Assembly (NCBI GenBank): GCA_016845785.1
Contig: JAERSH010000004.1
Location: 1-35,983 of the forward strand
Source of the DNA: Fidelibacterota bacterium
GTDB taxonomy: Bacteria; Fidelibacterota; Marinisomatia; Marinisomatales; TCS55
Length of the DNA: 35,983 bases
Reading direction: 5' to 3'
A program made the position numbers and the translations under genes. Every line of letters starts with the position of its first letter. Position 1 is the first letter of the stretch. Below, one piece after another: positions 25,872 to 33,503 of the stretch. The notes below the pieces were generated by a model. That model did not search any database and was not told the origin of the DNA. It was given only the letters and a program-made list of their open reading frames with translations.

Positions 25872-27107
25872 TTATTCGTCCGAAGACTGCTCATCATCGG
25901 ATGATTCATCATCTTCATCATCTGTATCATCTTCAAAATCTAACTCATCATCATCGTCGTCTTCCGCTTCCAATTCTTCTTCATCCTTTCTTTCAAGGAT
26001 ATTATCATCGTCCGATTTTTTACGGAAGATGGTCAGCATAAGCGTTTCACCCACAGAAATTATGGAGAGAAAGTAAGAAAAGAATGTTAAGGTCAGTGCC
26101 AAAAAGAAGAAACCGACCACTACGGCTGCCGCACATTCAGTCCCGGATAATGATGCAGGTGCATTCGGAATGAAACAGGTATAAAAGTCATTCAATGTCC
26201 CAGAGCCGATCGTACAGCCAGCGCAACAGGATCCTGAAGTTGAACAGGCTGCTACGATAGCGTTAAAAAGATCCTGTGGCCATACGGTGTGGGCTGCTGA
26301 CCCTACAATATTGGTCAGTTTTTGCCCCATAAGCCATTCGTGACCAAACACCACATTAATGAGTTTTAAACCATAAAATGCGGCCAATTTAAAAATGCCT
26401 GTCGCAACGACGGCTAACGGTAACAAAATTAAATGGTAGGCTACGACGCGCCATGGTTGACTCCATGTGATGGAATAACTGTTAAATACTGCGCCCATAG
26501 TATCTTCTTCAATGGTACTTACGATAGCTGGGGTATAAATGAGGGATACCAAGAATACCACTGAAGTATAAACAGTGAATACGGCACCAAATAAGTATAA
26601 GAGGTAGGGAAGGGCAAATAGAAATTCACCTACAAAAGGAATTTTGCCAAAGAGGGCAAATACGGCCGCCATACCAATAAAAAATACCAGAATGAGGGCC
26701 ATGGATACGGAAGTGAATACAACCGGATGCCAGTGCTTTTTCACAAATTTCCATGCATCGCCTGATGAATAGAAATCATCCCCCTTTAATTGTTTGTAAG
26801 TGACCCTTGAAACGGCGGTGCAAGCGAAGGAAATCGCGATGAGCCAATCCACAACACCAACCCAGAATAATGCGCAAGCATACCATGGTGCATCCGTACC
26901 ATAAATACATGGATATAACCCTTGAGCAGCCCATGTTTCACTAAAGGATTGTCCCGCAAGAGCGAACGCTATGTAGTTCAGAATAAAATAGGCGCCATAT
27001 CCGATAAGGTTAGCGACAAGAAAAATCCATATTTTTTTGCCACTGAGGGCTAGACGTGGTGCGCGGAAAATATCCCGCACATCAAAATGTAATTTCATTG
27101 GTTCCAT
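25872..27107 (-). CDS. Polytopic membrane protein with Cys-rich loop and highly acidic C-terminal tail, unknown function
   Basis: Not recognised. 411 residues with about six hydrophobic segments (near 25-52, 75-100, 125-152, 160-195, 219-245, 327-358). Between the last two lies a Cys-rich stretch (C288, C294, C295, C298, C311, C325; TSGSCCAGC), possibly disulphide-bonded outside the cytoplasm. After the last segment and FRKK comes a tail (about 365-411) made mostly of Asp, Glu and Ser, encoded by GAT/GAA/TCA-type triplet-rich DNA. GGGGAAA precedes the chosen ATG at 27107; a second ATG lies three codons in. It follows the SPOR lipoprotein gene by 23 bp. It looks like an envelope protein rather than a transporter of a known family. 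Confidence 0.7.
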   Translation of the reverse strand: MEPMKLHFDVRDIFRAPRLALSGKKIWIFLVANLIGYGAYFILNYIAFALAGQSFSETWAAQGLYPCIYGTDAPWYACALFWVGVVDWLIAISFACTAVSRVTYKQLKGDDFYSSGDAWKFVKKHWHPVVFTSVSMALILVFFIGMAAVFALFGKIPFVGEFLFALPYLLYLFGAVFTVYTSVVFLVSLIYTPAIVSTIEEDTMGAVFNSYSITWSQPWRVVAYHLILLPLAVVATGIFKLAAFYGLKLINVVFGHEWLMGQKLTNIVGSAAHTVWPQDLFNAIVAACSTSGSCCAGCTIGSGTLNDFYTCFIPNAPASLSGTECAAAVVVGFFFLALTLTFFSYFLSIISVGETLMLTIFRKKSDDDNILERKDEEELEAEDDDDDELDFEDDTDDEDDESSDDEQSSDE

Positions 27108-27130
27108 GTGATTTCCCCGTTGAGATTTAT

Positions 27131-28000
27131 TTAATATTCATAGCGTACAAAATCAACCCAAGCAGCTTCCCGTTGGGTTTTTGAAAGTGATTTTGCAACG
27201 GCTGTTGCCGTTTCCCGTTTATCATAACTGCCGACTCGGATGCGATACCATACTTCATTGGTTTCCTTGAAAACCGCTTTTTGAATATAGGCATCATATC
27301 CGGCGTCAATTAACTTTGCTGCGAATGTTTTAGCATCTGCCAATTCTTTTTTTGATCCCACCTGAATCGTGAAACGATTCTTATCGTAAGGAATAGAAGT
27401 GCCACGGGTGGGTTTCGGTTTACGTTTTTTTACTGCTTTTTTAGGCGGTGGCGGTGATGATTTTTTTGAAGGGGGCGCCTCTTCAACCATTTCGACTTCT
27501 TTTTCCTCTTTGACAGTTTCTACCGGGATGTCTTTTGCATCCGCCAATACATCTTCTACCGATTCTGAATCATACCACTTCGGTTCGTCATTTTCTGCCA
27601 ATAATTCATCCACTGCGGATGATTCGTCTGCTTCAGAATTTTCCACTTCAGATACGATTTCTTCAGCAACCCCTAGATCAGCTACATCATATGAAAATGA
27701 CTCCGTGCTGATTTCATCATTATATTGAAAAATAGAGACCTCCAGACTGTAAGTCCCGGGTACATCAGGTGTAAATCGCACCGATGCAATTGCATCAGCA
27801 GATTCAATATCTGCATTAACCAAGTCGCTATTATCCGGTACGCTGGTGAGCTCCCAAATAAAATCAAGGTCTTGACTCTCTTCAGGAATTTCAGCAGTGA
27901 CAATGATGGTATCTCCAAGGGTTGCTTGGGGATTTTCTTTCGCACAACCGAAAAAAGTCATCAGCGCCAAAAAGAGTATATTGGTTTTATTTCTATTCAT
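27131..28000 (-). CDS. SPOR-domain lipoprotein with N-terminal Ig/PKD-like region
   Basis: 289 residues. A short hydrophobic N-terminus ends in FFGC (candidate lipidated Cys19). A beta-rich region follows at about 25-108, resembling a PKD/Ig fold (VPGTYSLEVSIFQYND). Next is an acidic Glu/Ser/Asp linker (about 110-175), a Pro/Lys-rich segment (SSPPPPKKAVKKRKPKPTRG), and a C-terminal SPOR domain (about 208-289, RFTIQVGSKKELADAKTFAA). SPOR domains bind denuded glycan strands at division septa. Anchoring in the outer membrane with the SPOR end reaching peptidoglycan is the natural reading. The pairing with the acidic-tail membrane protein downstream suggests a shared envelope role. Confidence 0.82.
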   Translation of the reverse strand: MNRNKTNILFLALMTFFGCAKENPQATLGDTIIVTAEIPEESQDLDFIWELTSVPDNSDLVNADIESADAIASVRFTPDVPGTYSLEVSIFQYNDEISTESFSYDVADLGVAEEIVSEVENSEADESSAVDELLAENDEPKWYDSESVEDVLADAKDIPVETVKEEKEVEMVEEAPPSKKSSPPPPKKAVKKRKPKPTRGTSIPYDKNRFTIQVGSKKELADAKTFAAKLIDAGYDAYIQKAVFKETNEVWYRIRVGSYDKRETATAVAKSLSKTQREAAWVDFVRYEY

Positions 28001-28065
28001 TATATGACTTGACTTGTGAAAGCCTGTCTTGGAATTTGGAGGGATGAAGGGGATAAATGCAACTG

Positions 28066-28491
28066 TTACTGATTACTAATTAGTTCACTTCCTGTAAACC
28101 AAAAACCGATTTCAATATTTGCATTTTCATCACTATCTGCACCGTGGACGGCATTTTCTCCCAAAGATGTGGCAAAATCCTTCCGGATGGTACCTTCATC
28201 AGCTTCAGCAGGATTGGTGGCACCAATGGTTTCGCGCCAAGCGGCCACTGCATTTTCTTTTTCTAAAGCAAGGACCATAGTTTGCCCTGAGGACATGAAT
28301 GTGGTCAATTCTTCAAAAAAGGGCCGTTCGCGATGGACGGCATAAAAGCCTTCTGCCTGTGCTTTGGTCATGCGGATGAGTTTTGCGCCCAATACTTTAA
28401 ATCCTGCTTGAATGGTTCTATCTAAGATCTTACCCGTGTGGCCATTCCGTGTGGCGTCTGGTTTAATCATTGCAAATGTTCTGTTACCCAT
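28066..28491 (-). CDS. ndk: Nucleoside diphosphate kinase
   Basis: Balances NTP pools by phosphotransfer through a phosphohistidine. The 141-residue protein begins [17 protein letters not shown] and contains the active-site His116 in [12 protein letters not shown]. It lies 52 bp downstream of sucD, separated from it by the palindromic repeat at 28520-28547. Ndk next to sucCD is metabolically sensible, because succinyl-CoA synthetase yields ATP or GTP that Ndk redistributes. Confidence 0.97.
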   Translation of the reverse strand: MGNRTFAMIKPDATRNGHTGKILDRTIQAGFKVLGAKLIRMTKAQAEGFYAVHRERPFFEELTTFMSSGQTMVLALEKENAVAAWRETIGATNPAEADEGTIRKDFATSLGENAVHGADSDENANIEIGFWFTGSELISNQ

Positions 28492-28519
28492 ATTTTTAAT
28501 ACTCCAATTATTATTTCAT

Positions 28520-28547
28520 GTGGAGACGCATTGCGATGCGTCTCTAC
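28520..28547. repeat. REP-like palindrome overlapping the sucD stop codon
   Basis: A perfect 9-bp inverted repeat, GAGACGCAT (28523-28531) / ATGCGTCTC (28536-28544), encloses a TGCG loop. Three further outer pairs (one of them G-T) give a 12-bp stem over 28 bp. On the minus strand it reads GTAGAGACGCATCGCAATGC and onward. The TAG near its start is the sucD stop codon at 28544-28546. No U-tract follows on either strand, so it is not a standard terminator. Its form (GTAGAGACGC arms) is like short palindromes dispersed in many cyanobacterial and Bacteroidetes-group genomes; that resemblance is from memory. Confidence 0.6.
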
Positions 28548-29419
28548 TGTAATGCTGCTTTCATTTTTTCACCGATATCTGCCACGGATTCACACACGGC
28601 AATTCCGCACTCGGTCATAATTCTCATTTTGGCTTCAGCCGTATCATCTCCACCGGAAACGATTGCGCCTGCATGGCCCATTCGACGTCCAGGAGGTGCC
28701 GTCTGTCCGGCGATGAATCCCACCACCGGTTTCGACATATTATCTTTAATCCATCGTGCCGCTTCATTTTCCATCTGTCCGCCAATTTCACCAATCAAAA
28801 CGACACCTTCCGTCTCAGGGTCCGCTTCAAATAATTTCAATGCATCAATCATGGTGGTGCCAATGATGGGGTCACCGCCAATCCCGATGGCTGTGGTTTG
28901 TCCCAACCCAACATTCACCAGTTGGCCGATGGCTTCGTAAGTGAGCGTGCCTGATTTGGATAGGACACCAATATTCCCTTTTTGGCAGATGAATCCGGGC
29001 ATGATGCCCAGTTTGCATTCATCCACGGTAATAATACCGGGGCAGTTTGGTCCTATCAGCCGAGTGCCATTCTGATCGATAATCCGTTTGGCTTTTACCA
29101 TATCATGAACAGGAACACCTTCTGTGATACATACTACCAATTCTACACCCGCATCTGAGGCTTCAATAATGGCTTCTGCTGCAAAGGGTGGGGGGACGAA
29201 AATAATGGATACATTTGCATCCGTAGCTGCTTTGGCTTCTTCCACCGAATTGAAAACAGGTACTTGTCCATCCAGGGCCATTTGACCCCCTTTTCCTGGC
29301 GTAACACCACCAACCACATTGGTACCATATTCCAACATCTGTGTGGCATGAAAAGTGCCTTCTGAACCAGTAATACCCTGAACAATAACTCTTGAATCTT
29401 TATTGACTAAAATAGACAT
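28544..29419 (-). CDS. sucD: Succinyl-CoA synthetase, alpha subunit
   Basis: TCA-cycle enzyme coupling succinyl-CoA cleavage to nucleotide triphosphate formation. 291 residues with CoA-binding [13 protein letters not shown] (15-27), [16 protein letters not shown], and the phosphorylated His249 in [19 protein letters not shown] lies before the ATG, nine bases after sucC. The stop codon falls at the edge of a palindromic repeat, and the C-terminus EKMKAALQ is of normal length. Confidence 0.97.
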   Translation of the reverse strand: MSILVNKDSRVIVQGITGSEGTFHATQMLEYGTNVVGGVTPGKGGQMALDGQVPVFNSVEEAKAATDANVSIIFVPPPFAAEAIIEASDAGVELVVCITEGVPVHDMVKAKRIIDQNGTRLIGPNCPGIITVDECKLGIMPGFICQKGNIGVLSKSGTLTYEAIGQLVNVGLGQTTAIGIGGDPIIGTTMIDALKLFEADPETEGVVLIGEIGGQMENEAARWIKDNMSKPVVGFIAGQTAPPGRRMGHAGAIVSGGDDTAEAKMRIMTECGIAVCESVADIGEKMKAALQ

Positions 29420-29428
29420 GATATTCCT

Positions 29429-30607
29429 TTAACTGTTAACGGCTGCATCCACAACTTTTTGTGCAGCATCTTTCATATCGTTTGCGGGGATAATGGCCAA
29501 TCCTGATTCAGATAAAATGGATTTGGCTTCTTCGGCATTGGTCCCTTCAAGGCGGACCACAACAGGGACTTTTAATCCCAACTCTTTCACCGCCTGGATG
29601 ACACCATTGGCCACACGATCACAGCGGACAATACCGCCAAAAATATTGATTAGAATGGCTTTTACGTGTTCATCAGAAAGGATTATCTTAAATCCATTCT
29701 TCACGGTTTCAGCAGAAGCGGCACCACCCACATCCAGGAAGTTTGCTGGTTCGCCGCCCGCCAATTTAATGATATCCATGGTGGCCATGGCCAAACCGGC
29801 ACCGTTTACCATACAGCCTACATTGCCATCCAACTTGATGTAATTTAAATCATACTTGCTTGCTTCTAACTCTGTGGGGTCTTCTTCATGGACATCCCGG
29901 AGTTCAGCGATATCCTTATGGCGATACATGGCATTGCCATCAAAATTGAATTTCGCATCCAAGGCTACAATTTGATCATCTTCAGTTAACACCAAAGGAT
30001 TAATCTCCACGATGGATGCATCGGTGCCCACATAACAAGCATACATTTTCATAAATACTTTGACCGCCATTTTGAATGCATCGCCGGTGAGGCCGAGACC
30101 AAAAGCCAATTTTCGCGCTTGAAAAGATTTCATGCCCACCAATGGATCAATCCATACTTTAATGATTTTTTCAGGTGTTTCTTCAGCAACCTTTTCAATT
30201 TCGACACCGCCCTCAGATGAAACCATAAAGACATCTTTGGTTTGGGAGCGATCCAGAGTGATGGCGCAGTAATATTCTTTTTTAATGTCCAATGCTTGGG
30301 TGATATACAGCTTCCGGACTTTCTGTCCATCGGTGCCGGTTTGGTGCGTGACCAAATTCATACCCAGCATATTTTGGGCATTTTCTAAAGCTTGTGCAGT
30401 GGTGGGGGAATATTTAACACCACCGCCTTTGCCACGTCCGCCGGCATGGATTTGGGCTTTCACTACCACCGCTTCTGTGTTGAATTCTTTTTGTACTTTT
30501 TCGATTGTTGCCGGGGCATCATCGATATTTTCTATCACATAACCATCTTGGATGGGTATGCCATAGGATTTAAATATATCCTTGCCCTGGTATTCATGAA
30601 TTTTCAT
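29429..30607 (-). CDS. sucC: Succinyl-CoA synthetase, beta subunit
   Basis: ATP-grasp subunit that binds the nucleotide and succinate. The 392-residue protein begins MKIHEYQGKDIFKSYGIPIQ. It contains the ATP-grasp elements VVVKAQIHAGGRGKGGGVK and EINPLVLTEDDQIVALDAK, and the C-terminal IFGGIVRCDRVANGV and VVRLEGTNAEEAKSIL. It follows arcC by three bases. ADP versus GDP preference was not determined. Confidence 0.97.
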   Translation of the reverse strand: MKIHEYQGKDIFKSYGIPIQDGYVIENIDDAPATIEKVQKEFNTEAVVVKAQIHAGGRGKGGGVKYSPTTAQALENAQNMLGMNLVTHQTGTDGQKVRKLYITQALDIKKEYYCAITLDRSQTKDVFMVSSEGGVEIEKVAEETPEKIIKVWIDPLVGMKSFQARKLAFGLGLTGDAFKMAVKVFMKMYACYVGTDASIVEINPLVLTEDDQIVALDAKFNFDGNAMYRHKDIAELRDVHEEDPTELEASKYDLNYIKLDGNVGCMVNGAGLAMATMDIIKLAGGEPANFLDVGGAASAETVKNGFKIILSDEHVKAILINIFGGIVRCDRVANGVIQAVKELGLKVPVVVRLEGTNAEEAKSILSESGLAIIPANDMKDAAQKVVDAAVNS

Positions 30608-30610
30608 GGA

Positions 30611-31552
30611 TTAGTTCCTAATTATAGTTCCGTTATTTCCGTTAATTGCATCTTTCACCCCATTGATTGAGGTGATCACCACTTTATCTCCGTGATATTT
30701 CAGGAAGTATAAAGCGGCCTGAATTTTTGGTCCCATACTGCCGGCCTGAAAATGGCCTTCGTCTAAATATTGTTTTGCATCGGATGCAGAAACCTCCGTT
30801 AATGCTTCCTCATTTTCTGTGCCATAGTTTAAACAAACACGATCTACATCGGTGATGATCCACAATTCATTGGCTTTGATGACACGCCCAAGGAGTGCTG
30901 CAGAAAGATCTTTATCTACAACTGCATCCAACCCTTCCAGATTACCGTCCTCATTCCAGTAAGCAGGGATGCCGCCCCCACCTGAGGCAATGACAATAAT
31001 GCCATTATCTACTAATGTCTGGATGGATCGTCCATGTTCAATATATTGAGGTAAAGGACTAGGGACCACTTGCCGCCATTCGCCATCATTTTGTTCTTTT
31101 ATTGTCCAGTCGAATTTTTGCGCCAGTTTTTCCGCTTCTTCTTTGGGGAATCGCTGACCGATAAATTTTGTCGGATCTTTTATAGAAGGATCGTCTGAAT
31201 CCACAATGGTTTGGGTGATGAGTGTCACCACTTCCCGATCGATGGTTTCCTCTTTCAGTGCATTTTGCAAGGACTGCTGAATCATATATCCGATGGAGCC
31301 TTGGGTTTCTGCCACGCAAACACCGAGAGGGAGGGGTGGCACATCACTATGGGTGAGTTCCATACGAAATAATTCATCGCCAACTTGGGGGCCATTCCCG
31401 TGTGTGAGACAAATATTGTATTCTAAATTGACAAAATGCATGATGGCATCGAGACTTTCCCGTGTATGGGCAAACTGCTGATGGATGGTTCCCGCTTCAC
31501 CTTTTGGAGAAAGGGCATTGCCCCCCAATGCAATCATCACCGACTTGGGCAT
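30611..31552 (-). CDS. arcC: Carbamate kinase
   Basis: Transfers phosphate from carbamoyl phosphate to ADP, releasing ATP, CO2 and ammonia. 313 residues of the amino-acid kinase fold. Visible are ALGGNALSPKGE near the N-terminus, THGNGPQVG, the carbamate-kinase stretch PLPLGVCVAETQGSIGYM, and ASGGGGIPAYWNEDG. Arginine deiminase and ornithine carbamoyltransferase, its usual operon partners, are not in this window. Instead it lies between pruA (8-bp gap) and sucC (3-bp gap). The source of carbamoyl phosphate is therefore unknown from this sequence. Confidence 0.95.
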   Translation of the reverse strand: MPKSVMIALGGNALSPKGEAGTIHQQFAHTRESLDAIMHFVNLEYNICLTHGNGPQVGDELFRMELTHSDVPPLPLGVCVAETQGSIGYMIQQSLQNALKEETIDREVVTLITQTIVDSDDPSIKDPTKFIGQRFPKEEAEKLAQKFDWTIKEQNDGEWRQVVPSPLPQYIEHGRSIQTLVDNGIIVIASGGGGIPAYWNEDGNLEGLDAVVDKDLSAALLGRVIKANELWIITDVDRVCLNYGTENEEALTEVSASDAKQYLDEGHFQAGSMGPKIQAALYFLKYHGDKVVITSINGVKDAINGNNGTIIRN

Positions 31553-31560
31553 CGATCAAA

Positions 31561-33195
31561 TTATTTATCATCCATGAATGGATATTTGAAATTTTTCGGC
31601 GGATCAAATGTTTCTTTGATCGTCCGCATAGATATCCATCGAATGAGATTGAACATGGATCCTGCTTTGTCATTCGTCCCAGAAGCTCTGCTACCACCAA
31701 AGGGCTGCTGTCCCACTACGGCGCCAGTGGGCTTATCATTGATATAGAAATTCCCTGCCGCATGAGTGAGTTTTTCTGTGGCCTCATTTACCGCTTCCCG
31801 ATCTTGTCCCCATACACATCCGGTGAGGGCGTAGGGAGAAGTGGAATCCACCAATTCAAGCGTGGCTTCCCAGTCTTTTGGATCGTAGAGATAAATGGTT
31901 AATACCGGACCGAAAATTTCTTCACACATTGTGGTGTATTTAGGGTTATCAGTGAGAATTGTGGTTGGTTCAATAAAGTATCCTACTGAATCGTCACAAT
32001 TGCCGCCGGTGATAATTTCAGCATCATCAGCTTCTTTGGTATCATCAATATATTTGGAGATGGAATCAAAAGCAGATTTATCGATGACCGCATTCATGAA
32101 ATTGGAGAAATCTTCAGGATCACCCATTTTTATTTCATTTACTTGGGCCAAATATTTTTCTTTCACTTCGGGCCAAATCGTGGTGGGAATATATGCACGA
32201 GAAAGTGCAGAACATTTTTGTCCTTGATATTCAAAGGCGCCCCGAACCATAGCGGTGGCCAGTGCATCTACATCGGAGGATTCATGTGCGATGCAAAAAT
32301 CTTTACCGCCTGTTTCGCCCACAATCCGTGGGTATGATTTATATTTGGCTATATTTTCGCCCACTGTCTTCCACATACCCTGGAATACAGAAGTAGAACC
32401 GGTGAAGTGAACACCAGCCAAATCGGAGCTTTCCATTACAATCGGACCTACATCTCGACCAGAGCCGGGGATGTAGTTGATGACACCATCGGGGATGCCG
32501 GCTTCACGAAATAGATTCATCATAAAATGACCGCTATACACAGCGCTGGATGCGGGTTTCCACAAGGCTACGTTGCCCATAAGGGCCGGCGCTGCAGCGA
32601 GGTTACCTGCTATAGAAGTAAAATTAAATGGCGTCACAGCAAAAATGAATCCTTCCAATGGGCGGTGTTCCAAGCGGTTCCACATACCATCGGGAGAATA
32701 GGTGGGCTGTTGACTGTATAGATCTTGGGCGTACCAGCAATTGAAATTCAAAAAGTCAATCATTTCACAAGATGCATCAATCTCTGCCTGAAATGCATTT
32801 TTGCTTTGTCCGAGGATTGTGGCCGCATTCAAAGTTTGGTCATCGTGCCGTTGAAGGATGGATCCCATTTTTTTAAAGATAGCGGCACGAGATTCCCAAG
32901 GCATCTTGGACCAGGTTTGCCATGCATCCATGGCTGCTTCAATAGCCATTTTTACTTCTTTCGGTCCCGCCATGTGGTAGTGACCTAAAATATGCTGATG
33001 GTCATGGGGAATGCGCATTTCACCCATATTGCCCGTTTTGATTTCTTGTCCACCAATGATAAGTGGCACTTCAATCTGTTGAGATTTTAATTCTTGGATG
33101 CGTGCTTTAAGGGCGGCCCGTTCTGGGGTACCCGGAGCATAAGATAAAATGGGTTCATTGACAGGTTTGGGAACTATAGCTTTAGCGTTTTGCAT
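31561..33195 (-). CDS. pruA: Delta-1-pyrroline-5-carboxylate dehydrogenase
   Basis: NAD-dependent oxidation of glutamate semialdehyde/P5C to glutamate, the final step of proline (and ornithine/arginine) catabolism. The 544 residues match the free-standing, mitochondrial-type P5CDH length. Catalytic Glu294 (IVGETGGKDF) and Cys328 (FEYQGQKCSALSRAY) are present, with TPFNFTSIAGN (188-198) and the C-terminal PTGAVVGQQPFGGSRASG. No PutA fusion or proline dehydrogenase gene is in the window. GAGG precedes the ATG. It is the first gene of the long minus-strand run and lies after the 308-bp repeat-bearing gap. Confidence 0.95.
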   Translation of the reverse strand: MQNAKAIVPKPVNEPILSYAPGTPERAALKARIQELKSQQIEVPLIIGGQEIKTGNMGEMRIPHDHQHILGHYHMAGPKEVKMAIEAAMDAWQTWSKMPWESRAAIFKKMGSILQRHDDQTLNAATILGQSKNAFQAEIDASCEMIDFLNFNCWYAQDLYSQQPTYSPDGMWNRLEHRPLEGFIFAVTPFNFTSIAGNLAAAPALMGNVALWKPASSAVYSGHFMMNLFREAGIPDGVINYIPGSGRDVGPIVMESSDLAGVHFTGSTSVFQGMWKTVGENIAKYKSYPRIVGETGGKDFCIAHESSDVDALATAMVRGAFEYQGQKCSALSRAYIPTTIWPEVKEKYLAQVNEIKMGDPEDFSNFMNAVIDKSAFDSISKYIDDTKEADDAEIITGGNCDDSVGYFIEPTTILTDNPKYTTMCEEIFGPVLTIYLYDPKDWEATLELVDSTSPYALTGCVWGQDREAVNEATEKLTHAAGNFYINDKPTGAVVGQQPFGGSRASGTNDKAGSMFNLIRWISMRTIKETFDPPKNFKYPFMDDK

Positions 33196-33376
33196 GGATG
33201 CCTCAGTTAATTCGAAATAATTGGGTCAAAAAAAGCTTGGGAATTTATTGTTTAAAAAGGGAGGATTCAAGGGATGGAAATCAGATTTGAAGTGGGTGGA
33301 TTGAATGATTGGTGGCTGGAGAAATGGAAAATTGGAGTGATGAGGAACGCGCATCCTGTTCGTTTCATATTTATTC

Positions 33377-33398
33377 GGGTTGACACAAAGATCAACCC
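33377..33398. repeat. Short palindrome GGGTTGA-N8-TCAACCC
   Basis: A perfect 7-bp inverted repeat with an 8-nt centre (CACAAAGA) in the dusB-pruA gap. No T-tract follows on either strand, so termination is unlikely. The pattern resembles the GGGCAGA-N-TCTGCCC class of small dispersed palindromes known from several phyla (from memory, not searched). Confidence 0.5.
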
Positions 33399-33447
33399 CC
33401 ACATCGTATGTCGTCATGGATTCCTTATCTATCCGAATTACAAGTGG

Positions 33448-33477
33448 CTCGAACAGGACGTCACGTTCTGTTCTGAG
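33448..33477. repeat. Long near-perfect palindrome in the dusB-pruA gap
   Basis: GAACAGGACGT (33451-33461) and ACGTTCTGTTC (33463-33473) are inverted copies around one base, with a single G-T mismatch. CTC (33448-33450) and GAG (33475-33477) extend the symmetry past one bulged T. The near-absence of a loop suggests a dispersed palindromic repeat or a protein-binding site rather than an RNA terminator. Confidence 0.55.
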
Positions 33478-33503
33478 TAATTGGGATTCAAGTGAAAAAT
33501 GTA

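Larger units (their letters stand above)
33196..33503. other. 308-bp gene-free gap between dusB and pruA
   Basis: Largest gap in the window. The left part (33196-33260) is A/T-rich and should hold the promoter of pruA and its downstream genes, though I see no convincing -35/-10 pair. The right part (about 33335-33480) holds two strong short palindromes listed separately. An open frame on the plus strand (33274-33480) and one on the minus strand (33226-33417) cross the palindromes. They look like no protein family I know and are not called as genes. Confidence 0.6.

Noticed and set aside
25875-26010. TCA/TCT-rich DNA as a microsatellite or frameshifted region
   Set aside because: The frame stays open and encodes a continuous acidic tail after a membrane protein; nothing indicates a frameshift.
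27399-27728. A 109-codon plus-strand frame antisense to the SPOR lipoprotein gene
   Set aside because: It is the shadow of the Pro/Lys and Glu/Ser-rich low-complexity coding region; there is no ribosome binding site or family match.
33274-33480. A 68-codon plus-strand open frame in the dusB-pruA gap
   Set aside because: It crosses both palindromes and has no family resemblance. It looks like a chance frame over repeat DNA; the minus-strand frame at 33226-33417 is equally open.
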